64,000 bases of DNA from Bufo bufo (taxonomy: Eukaryota; Chordata; Amphibia; Anura; Bufonidae), in NCBI RefSeq assembly GCF_905171765.1, contig NC_053390.1:331792294-331856293 (forward strand). The letters run 5' to 3'. Below are positions 56,054 through 64,000 of the stretch, in pieces. Each line of letters opens with the position of its first letter. Positions within the stretch are counted from its first letter, which is position 1. The position numbers and the translations under genes are program-made. The notes beneath the pieces are model-generated. The model ran no database searches. It saw only the letters and a program-made list of their open reading frames with translations, and was not told where the DNA came from.

Positions 56054-57028
56054 TATTTCCTGAATGGGGAGAAAATGGGGATAATATACTGGGGTGCATT
56101 TCTTCCTGTTACCCCTTGTGAAAGGGAAAAATTGGGGAATGCTAGTAATTTTACATTTTTACAAATGTGTGCTTTGAAATGCTTTCACTATTGTTTCAGC
56201 CTTCTGTGAGACACCTGTTTGCTGAAAAATACCCTTTCCAACACTTAAAATGTTCGTACGGAGGTGTTGTTTTTAATTTCTGGGGACCTCAGGAATTTAT
56301 TTAATGCGACATGGTACCTAATATAAATGTCTGCCAATTCAGGTCAGCCAAATCCATATTTTGCTGTTTGAATCTAGAGCCCTGATGTGCGCCCATACAT
56401 AATTTTTTGATCACATATGGGGTGTAGACGTATTCGGGGGGGAAATGGTTAACAAAATGTGGGGTGCATTTTGTCCTGTTACCCCTTTCGAAAGTGAAAA
56501 ATTTTGTTGTAAAGCTTTTCCTGGAAAAAAAAATTTTTTTCATTTTCACAGCCAAGTGTTTCCTAATTCTGGGAAACGCCTGATCGGTCATAATGCTCAC
56601 TACAAACCTTGAAATATTCAATATATATGTTATGGATGCAGAATTATATTGCTGTGTGCACATATTTACCCTCCTAGCCAGGGCTGGTGACATCCTCCTC
56701 CTCATCAGGACCTGGGGTGGGGAAACCGGGTCCTGGGAGGGTCCGGCTTCTTCAGCATCCACCTCTACCACTTTGCCCACATCAGGTGGGGGTAGCGTAT
56801 CTTGCTGCTGTGATGGTCCCGCCTGCTCTCCCTCCTCCTCCGTGGACACCACCACTACCTCTAGATCCTCTGTGGAAGGCCTGCGGCGGATGGAGGGAAC
56901 AGGAACACCTGTAATCACAACTCAGAACTCATATAAAAATCCAAATTTAGTGGGGGATGTATGTAATGTAATGATGGATGGGGGCTTTTACTGGAATACA
57001 GAATGATGATTGCTGTTTTTGTATATAT

Positions 57029-57639
57029 TGTAAGGGGTAGCTTTCTTACAGGGGATCATCCTCACAGATACGGCTTCAGTACACCAGGTTTAAGGTCCAA
57101 ACAGTGCATTTATTGTGTCTCACCAGCAAAAGCGGAACAACAAAGCAATAAACAGTCGCCCCTCCAGGCTCTAATACATTAACGTCCCTGACTCACCTAT
57201 TAGGCACAGTTCACACCCTGTGAACCGATGCGGCTTTCCCAGCCAATGTCCCACAGCCTCCTGGTTGTACAGAGCACCGCTCGCACAAGGTCTCAAGTCC
57301 AATGTCTCTTGTGGGGGATTAAGGTTCAGGAGTCCGCCTGACTATGGCCCTGCGACCCTCCCAGGCGTCGCTGCATTTCCCAACTCCAGGCTACCACCAA
57401 GCCTCGTGGCCCCTCAGCCTTGCCCGGCTGAGACCACACTCACAGAGCCTCCAGGCCTCTGTCAAAGTCTCTGTCCTGAGACAACACTTCCCCCAGACTG
57501 ACACACTGGGAGGTGCTTTATCCCAGATCCCAGCCTGAGTTCCTCCAGCTGGTCTCACCTGTGGTGGAATAGGGGTGTGGACCGTACTATCCACCCCTTC
57601 CTTACCTCTAAACTGTGTGAGGTCTGTCACTGCCTCACA
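57029..57639. mobile_element. Solo LTR, about 611 bp, in an intron of the Myb-like gene
   Basis: TGTAAGGGGTAGC...CTGCCTCACA. The flanks TATAT/ATATA fit a 5-bp duplication but, being AT-repeats, leave one base of uncertainty. AATAAA-like signals and GC-rich sequence inside; ORFs in it are not gene-like. Confidence 0.7.
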
Positions 57640-58100
57640 ATATACACACATACATATATTGATTTATATGTGTGTGAAACGTACGAAATCAGCAAGTTAC
57701 ATCATACAGCTGTACCTCCATGTGTGTATAAATATATATATACACTCACAGCGGGGTCGAGATGTATGATGTAACTGGTTGATTTGGTACGTGTCACACC
57801 AGGTACTAAGTAATCATTTGTAAAGGGATGAAATACTTATTTGCATAACTGTATATATACATTACAGAGTGATGGCGAGAGATACAAAAGTAATGTAAGC
57901 ATTGTACCTGGGCATATTCTATCACGGATCTCACTGATCCACCCAATGTGCCTCCTCTTTAGATCCGACCAATGTTTAATGATCTCCATCAAAGTGTGCT
58001 TCCCCTTAAACTCCTTCTTTAGCTGCTTCTGTATTTCCCTCACAATTCGCTTTTTGTCTTCTTGGACCCGGGTCCGGTCATAGCCCCGCTCCAACATGCG

Positions 58101-59462
58101 CTGTAGGATAAAGATGCAAGCATATAATCCCAAATCTTTTAACTAAAAGTATTTAAAATAATGTCCTCAACAACACAGCTAAAAGTTTTTAAGTCTTTGA
58201 AGGGGAAGTATTAGATTTAATGTTACCATTATAAGATCTGATTGTATTGCAATTGTATGTGTCTGGGGACTGAGCAATCGGATATTGGCCAGCAAAGCAG
58301 AGATGTACCTGTCTAGTGAAGTGATCGTACGGTATGGGTGTACAGCTGGTTCGCCTCTCCGTGGTGCACCCTGGGTAATGCAAAATGAACCAGCAAATAC
58401 TGGCGGTCAGACAAAGAAAGCTTCTCCTGAGTCCTGACCAACAGGACACAAACTCAAATCTATAGACTCTGTGTGTGGGTATGTGTGTGTGTGTTAGGAT
58501 GGCTACTTGTAGAGCCCCAAGAATGAGAACAGCGTACCGAGGACAGTGGCGCGCAATAGTTAAATTCTACATAGTAGATGCCCAGGTTATACCAGCATGG
58601 TCCATATTACTATATATAAGAAGATGTATAACGTATACCAGCTGTACATATAGAATTATACACAGGAGATACCCAGGTTATAACAGAATGATCTAATTAA
58701 ATAATTATAAATTATACCAGCTGTACATTTATAATGATATACAGATGATGCCCAAGTTATTCCAGCTTAGTCCATATATAATTTATACTCGGATATATAG
58801 TCCTGTAACTACCTGAGGCAGTGGGATCTATGCTAACCTTGTGCCTAGTGGGCTGAGTGCTGATTCTGCTGGCTCTTCAAGCACTGGACTGCCTGGACCA
58901 GCGTGGAATCATAGATGGCAGGCCGTGAACATTGATCAGAGTGGCATCCGCTCTCCGCTACAGCTCCTACCTGAACTGAAGGTACACGTCGGACATGCCA
59001 CACACGCCGCAGCGCTGATGACGTTGTGATGTCACGTCATACAGTGCACTGTGCTGTCCGGGCATGCTGCCAGGCCCTGCTCCCAGTGATGAGGATATGT
59101 AAAGCCATCCTGACCCGTGCCAACTGCCAACACCTGTGTAACCACAAAAAAGGAGAACTTCTGTCCGTCTGTCCTGGCCTTGCCCCGGACGGAGGAGCAG
59201 GAGCCTGAAAACCGGACTTTCCTGCCACCATAGTGTGTGTGTATGTGTGGTATATACTGTGTGGCAGGAAAATGGATGTGCAATGTGCATGTGAGAGATA
59301 TTTCTCTGCTGTCCATACATACATGCTACAGACATAGTGGTGTGATGTCACAACAATACTTAGTGCACCAATCAGTAATATCTACTTACACCTAATAAAA
59401 TTTGAAGTTGCATGTATTGCGATTGCATGTTATTAATGCCGATTTGCGGCAATTGCGAATAT
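58101..59462. repeat. Non-coding upstream region of the Myb-like gene, with about 85-bp repeats
   Basis: Three diverged units at about 58560-58770 share GATGCCCAGGTTATACCAGC and ATACCAGCTGTACAT. A possible splice donor CAG/GTACAT lies near 58310 on the minus strand but no convincing exon goes with it. CG- and TGACGTCA-like sequence lies near 59015-59040. No confident promoter. Confidence 0.4.
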
Positions 59463-59611
59463 ACTGGAACTAGGGTTAAGCGAACCCGAACTGTAAAGTT
59501 CGGGTTCGTACCGAACTTTAGGATTTTTGGACCCCGGACCCGAACGCGGCTTTTCAGTAAAAGTTCGGGTTCGAGTTCGGTGTTTGGCGAGTTAATGGGT
59601 CTTTTTGAAAG

Positions 59612-59733
59612 GCTGCAGAGCAGCCAATCAACAAGCGTTTAACTCGTGTGCCCTTAGAAGCCATCACAGCCATGCCTACTAATGGCATGGCTGTGATTGG
59701 CCAGTGCAGCATGTGACCCAGCCTCTATATAAG
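59612..59733 (+). promoter_or_regulatory. Promoter of hAT copy 3
   Basis: AGCCAATCAACAAGCG, GGCTGTGATTGGCC and TATATAAG (59726-59733) are at the same spacing as in copy 1. Confidence 0.65.
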
Positions 59734-60009
59734 CTGGAGTCACGTAGCGCTGCACGTCACTCTGCTCTTACTAGTGTAGGGATAGGCTGCAGCTGCTGTG
59801 AGGGAGAGAATAGGAAAGAATCAGTTATCAGAAGTGCTGGTTAACTCTGCGATCTACAGTGATTTTGTTTTGTGGGTTCAGTGCACCATTTTTTTTACAC
59901 TGCCCTGATCCCCGTGACACAGAAAAATAACTTTTATCCGTCTGTTAGTTAGGTGGCGTCAGCGGCCATTTTGTGCAAGTTCAGTGCACCAGCACAGCAT
60001 ATGTGCATT

Positions 60010-61455
60010 TGTGACAGTCAACTACAAGGTTAAATACTGCAGTTATATTCAGGGTTTAAAAAAACACCAGTTTTTTGCAAGATAATACATTTTGCGTCCT
60101 TTGCTGAATTTCTGACAGTCAAATACAAACTTTAAATACTGCAGTTATATAATGGGTTTAAAAAAAACACCCATTTTTTTCAAGATAATACATTTTGGGT
60201 CCTTTGCTGCATTTCTGACAGTCCAATACAAACGTTAGATACTGCTGTTATATTCTGGTATTAAAAAAAAATACATTTTGTGGCAAGATAACACATTTGC
60301 GGCCTTTGATGCTTTTTTGACAGTCCAATACAAGCGTTAGATACTGCAGTTATATTCTGGTATTAAAAACACATCCATTTTGGGCAAGATAATACATTTG
60401 CAGACTTTGTTGCATTTGTGACAGTCAAATACAAACTTTAAATACTGCAGTTATATTCTGGGTTTTTAAAAAAAACATAAACTTTTTGCAAGATAATATA
60501 TTTTGGGTCCTTTGCTGCATTTGTGACAGTCAAATACAAACTTTATATACTGCAGTGATATTCTGGGTTTTTAAAAAAAACACAAATTTTTTGCAAGATA
60601 ATACATTTGCGGCCTTTGTTGCATTTGTGATAGTCAAATACAAACTTTAAATACTGCAGTTATATTCTGGGTTTAAAAAAACACCATTTTTTTGCAAGAC
60701 CCTACATCTGGGGTCTTTGCTGCATTTGTCACAGTGAAATACAAGCTTTAAATACTGCCGTTATATTCTGAGTTTAAAAAAAAAACACAAATTTTTTGCA
60801 AGATAATATATTTTGGGTCCTTTGCTGCATTTGTGACAGTCAAATACAAACTTTAAATACTGCAGTTATATTCTGGGTTTAAAAAAATCACCAATTTTTT
60901 GCAAGATAATACATTTTGGGTACTTTGCTGCATTTGTGACAGTCAAATACAAACTTTAAATACTGCAGTTATATTCTGGGTTTAAAAAAATCACCAATTT
61001 TTTGCAAGATAATACATTTTGGGTACTTTGCTGAATTTGTGACAGTCAAATACAAATTTTAAATACTGCAGTTATATTCTGGGTTTAAAAAAACACCCAT
61101 TTTTTTCAAGACCCTACATCTGGGGCCTTTGCTGCATTTGTCACAGTAAAATTCAAGCATTAAAGACTGCAATTATATTCTGGGTTTACAAAAACACAAT
61201 TTTTTTGCAAGATAATACATTTTGGGTCCTTTGCTGAATTTGTGACAGTCAAATACAAGCGTTAGATACTGCTCTTATATTCTGGTATTTAAAAAAAACA
61301 CCCATTTTGGACAAGATAATAAATTTGGGGCCTTTGCTAAATTTCTGACAGTCCAATACAAGCGTTAAATACTGTTGTTATATTCTGGTATTAAAAAAAC
61401 ACCCATTTTGTGTAAGACACTACATTTGGGTCCTTTGCTGAATTTGTGACAAATA
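60010..61455 (+). repeat. Tandem array, about 14 units of about 103 bp
   Basis: Units share CATTTGTGACAGTCAAATAC, AAACTTTAAATACTGCAGTT, ATATTCTGGGTTTAAAAAAA and TTTTGCAAGATAATACATTT. Same position as the array of copy 1 but a different monomer. Confidence 0.93.
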
Positions 61456-61457
61456 CA

Positions 61458-61992
61458 AGCTATAGTAGATTGGGTGGCTGACAGTGCCTCCAGTTCCTTC
61501 ACATTGTCTCCCACCCAGTCTCCTGCTGAAAGATCAGAGTTGGCACCTGCAGCCCATGGCCATCTGTCTTTCAACTCACCCCCTTGCAAATCAGGCAAGC
61601 AGTCTGAGCCCCAAGTCATACAGCGGTCTGTTATGCTTTTTGATGACTCTGCTGGCATGGTTTCCGTGGGCCATCCACATAGCCCTGCACCAGAAGTGAA
61701 AGAGATTCAGTGCAATGATGCCCAACCACTTATGTTTCAGGATGAGGACATGGGAAGACCACCGCAGCACATCTCTGATGATGACAAAACACAGGTGCCA
61801 ACTGCTGCGGCTTTCTGCAGTCCGACAATGAGGGCAGGGGTAAAGAGTGGGTGGAAAATGATGTGGAGGATGATGAGGTACTAGACCGCACAAGGAATCA
61901 AGGTCATGCGAGTGACCTGTCTAGTTCGGAGGAAGAGGCGGTGGTGGCACAGAGCCACCAGCACAGCAAAAGAGGGAGCAGGGTGCAAAGGC
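61458..61992 (+). pseudogene. Remnant of the hAT transposase N-terminal region
   Basis: The array is fused directly to the codons for IVDWVADSASSSFTLSPTQS, matching copy 1 from about 14378. Homology continues through the acidic linker to GSRVQRR (copy 1 near 14900), then jumps to the 3' array. The Arg/Gly-rich start, BED finger and DDE core are absent. Confidence 0.85.
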
Positions 61993-62410
61993 GTCTGTTA
62001 CATTCTTGGGTGACATTTTACTATTTTTGCCATGAATAAACCCCTGCTCTGCATAGGTGACAGTGACCTAAATTTCAAAAAATTGTCTGTTACATTGTCA
62101 GGTGACATTTTAAAATTTTTGCTGTGAATAAACCCCTGCGCTGCATAGGTGACAGGGACCTAAATTTAAAAAAATCATCTGCTACATTGTCAGGTGACAT
62201 TTTACCAATTTTGCCGTATACAAACCCCTGTTCTGCATAGGTGACAGGGACCTAATTTTTGTACAATCGTCTGTTCAATTGGTGGGTGACATGAACCCAG
62301 TTTTGCTGTGAATAAACCCTTGTTCTGCATAGTTGGTAGGTGACATTGGTAGGTGACATTAGCCCATTTTTGCCGAAGAAAAACCCTTTCTCTGCTTAGG
62401 TGACAGGGAC
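61993..62410 (+). repeat. 3' tandem array, 4-5 units of about 85 bp
   Basis: Units share GTGACATTTTA, GAATAAACCCCTGCTCTGCA and TAGGTGACAGGGACCTAAAT, homologous to the last units of the copy 1 array. Confidence 0.9.
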
Positions 62411-63706
62411 TTAAATTTCTAAAATTCGTCTTTAATTGACGCGCGCCCCCTCCTTTCATTCGATCCTTCCGCTTTAACAACTTGTCCCACATTTCCGCTC
62501 GATCACATTTCAGCCATTGACCTCCCTTGGATGTGTTATTCCTTTCTCACGCTACCTCTCCGGCGTGGAACCCTGATTCCCCGCTACCTGTGATCAACAT
62601 GGTATGCGCAGAAAAGAACATTGAAAGTTGATAGAAAGGATATCCAATTGGATCGTGGACGTCACGGGGACGTGCGATCAGGCAGAAGTTATCTAGAGTC
62701 AACAAAGCGGCAGCAGGGCATTTCCTGTCTAGCGTTTCCAAATTCAAAATACCCCAGTGACATTCCCTGTAATTTTTTATTAATCATTCCAATAACAGGG
62801 CATCTTAAGAGTCCTGTATTGTTATTTATCGTCATTACCTTCCCGAGTCGGGAGTGGGCAATTGCCTTCTACTTCAATAATTTGTCCCACATTTCCGTTC
62901 GATCACATTTAATTTCATCCATTCCCTTGGATGTGGTATCCCTTTCTCAGGCTCCCTCTCCGGCCTAGAACCCTGATTTTTCCGCTACCCGTGATCACCA
63001 TAGTAGGCGCAGAAAAGAACATTGAAAGTTGATAGAGAAGATATCCAATTGGATCGGTGACGTGCGACATGGTTGAGCAGTATGTGTGCACACGCCTACA
63101 CACAGTGACTGATGAGTCTGCCCCCTTCAACTTCTGGGTCACCAAATTGGACACATGGCCTGAGCTTGCCCTTTACGCCTTGGAGGTTCTGGCCTGCCCT
63201 GCAGCCAGTGTATTGTCTGAACGTTTGTTTAGCATGGCTGGAGGGGGTTATCACAGGTTATATTTCCCACTCTTTTGGGGTGTACCCTAATTTAAACAAA
63301 AACAAACAACAAAAAAATTAAAACAAAAAAACTGTGTTGGCTACCTTCTCCTCCTGCTCCACCGCTGCTTCCACCTACACCGCCACATCCACCGCCTCTT
63401 CAACCTGCTACTCCATATGGACCCCCTCCTCCTAGATCAAGATTATTATTTATTATTTTTACGTATTTTATGTTATTTAAAGTCATTTCCCTATCCACAT
63501 TTGTTTGCAGAGCACTTGCCATGCTCTTAACCACATTTTGCTATCATTTGCAGCCCTCTAGCCCTTTCCATGACTTTTTTAGAGCCATTTTAGTGCTCAA
63601 AAGTTTGGGTCAAATTCGGGGTCAAATTCGGGTCCCGAACTCAAACTTTATGTGAAGTTCGGCTGAACCCGTTGAACCCAAAGATCCAGGTGTCCGCTCA
63701 ACTATA
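62411..63706 (+). pseudogene. 3' region with duplicated segment, transposase C-terminal remnant and right terminus
   Basis: A segment of about 90 bp (GAACATTGAAAGTTGATAGA, ATCCAATTGGATCG) occurs twice, at 62600-62660 and 63015-63060. A remnant of the dimerisation domain follows (MVEQYVCTRLH, LALYALEVLACPAASVLSER, 63066-63240), then the C-rich module and the terminus. It matches 18930-19694 of copy 1. Confidence 0.8.
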
Positions 63707-63783
63707 ATTGGAACACTCTATCTGCATGTAAAGCTATTGTTCAAACAGTGCTGTAATGTAAAATTACTTACAGTGATCAGGAG

Positions 63784-64000
63784 TAGTGATGGATGAACAT
63801 CTGCTGGGACGGTTCACGAACGTGATCGCGTGAACGCGATCAAATGTTCGTGAACCGCAAGTTCGCGGCGGGTCCCTTTTATTTTAATGGCAGGCGAACC
63901 TGAAGAACCTTCAGCTCATATTTGCAGCCAAGAAATAATTACTAGAAGTGCACAAATAGTTCCACAACATAGACAGTGGCATACCAGATGAATTATTCGA
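63784..64000 (+). mobile_element. Left end of another hAT-like element, cut by window edge
   Basis: TAGTGATGGATGAACATC is followed by palindromic GTGATCGCGTGAACGCGATC and GTTCGTGAACCGC words, the style of the other hAT termini here. It runs off the right edge. Confidence 0.55.

Larger units (their letters stand above)
55660..58100 (-). pseudogene. Myb/SANT-like DNA-binding protein gene of Harbinger type, multi-exon
   Basis: Three exons are visible on the minus strand. Exon A, 58100-57908, has acceptor TCCTACAG and donor AG/GTACAA. It encodes LERGYDRTRVQEDKKRIVRE and IIKHWSDLKRRHIGWI, a Myb/SANT-like trihelix fold. Exon B, 56908-56670, has acceptor GATTACAG and donor AGG/GTAAAT. It joins A in frame (phase 1) and encodes an acidic Ser/Pro/Glu linker. 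Exon C, 55850-55660, has acceptor TCCTAACAG and encodes a Gln/Leu-rich coiled coil (LLQQEHLKSMQELQEQQRKQ) ending at TAG 55660. Exon C has an internal TAG at 55737-55735 and does not join B in phase, so an exon is missing from the model or the copy is dead. Upstream exons are not identified. Such proteins accompany Harbinger transposases, but no transposase is present here. Confidence 0.65.
59471..63706 (+). mobile_element. Non-autonomous hAT, 4.2 kb, derived from the copy 1 family (hAT copy 3)
   Basis: Termini TAGGGTTAAGCG and CGCTCAACTATA match copy 1. Flanks ACTGGAAC (59463-59470) and ATTGGAAC (63707-63714) are an 8-bp duplication with one difference. The promoter region is shared with copy 1; the interior is deleted and carries another 5' array. 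Confidence 0.92.

Noticed and set aside
57220..57651. ORFs in the solo LTR at 57029-57639
   Set aside because: Compositional frames within an LTR; no start context or motifs.
58189..58449. Possible first exon of the Myb-like gene
   Set aside because: A donor-like CAG/GTACAT exists near 58310, but the translated frame has no Myb-type residues and no phase support.
1..64000. tRNA, rRNA or bacterial-type operons
   Set aside because: No cloverleaf or rRNA blocks were recognised, and the content is clearly eukaryotic repeat DNA.

Overview
This is an animal nuclear DNA window with no recognisable single-copy host gene. It is a nested pile of transposable elements. The mix points to a vertebrate and most likely an anuran amphibian: a chromodomain Ty3/gypsy element of the Tf1/sushi type, a BEL/Pao element, L1/Tx1-type LINE pieces, hAT elements with BED-finger transposases, Tc1 elements, a Harbinger-type Myb gene and many foldback or TTAA-flanked MITEs. 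The species call is inference; I could not search databases.

Layout. 1-1275: minus-strand L1-type LINE (ORF2 endonuclease at the window edge, broken ORF1). 1300-2645: AT-rich repeat ending in a TTAA-flanked element. 2650-24589: a decayed minus-strand BEL/Pao retrotransposon (LTR, integrase, RNase H, end of RT, protease, gag, leader, other LTR). It is split by a 1570-bp solo LTR, a Harbinger MITE, a GC-rich repeat, a duplicated pol piece, and a 9.8-kb hAT transposon (9868-19694) inserted in the protease with an 8-bp target duplication. 24590-25219: end of a hAT-type MITE. 25657-30867: second hAT family, complete with a perfect 8-bp duplication. 31-44.9 kb: older sequence with several MITEs, L1 ORF2 3' pieces on both strands, solo-LTR-like remnants, a minisatellite and a fossil Tc1. 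45027-50364: an apparently intact, very young Tf1/sushi-type chromovirus (identical LTRs as read, perfect GTGCT duplication, one 1443-aa gag-pol ORF), inserted in the end of a second copy of the 25657 hAT family. 50.7-51.8 kb: two large inverted-repeat structures. 52159-53713: Tc1-type transposon with one nonsense codon. 54.2-55.5 kb: TTAA-element fragment and a minisatellite. 55660-58100: multi-exon Myb/SANT-like gene of Harbinger type with a solo LTR in an intron. 59471-63706: internally deleted relative of the 9.8-kb hAT. 63784-64000: start of another hAT-like element.

How the parts relate. The elements give a relative time order: the BEL copy is older than the hAT, solo LTR and MITE inside it; the hAT tip at 44993 is older than the sushi element in it; the Myb gene is older than the solo LTR in its intron. 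The most notable shared pattern is that the three large hAT elements have the same plan: terminal repeat, CCAAT/TATA-type promoter, long tandem array, transposase (or remnant), second tandem array, terminal repeat. I did not find a convincing new biological system; that hAT design, the self-priming signal in the sushi element and the palindromic structures at 50.7-51.8 kb are the best leads.
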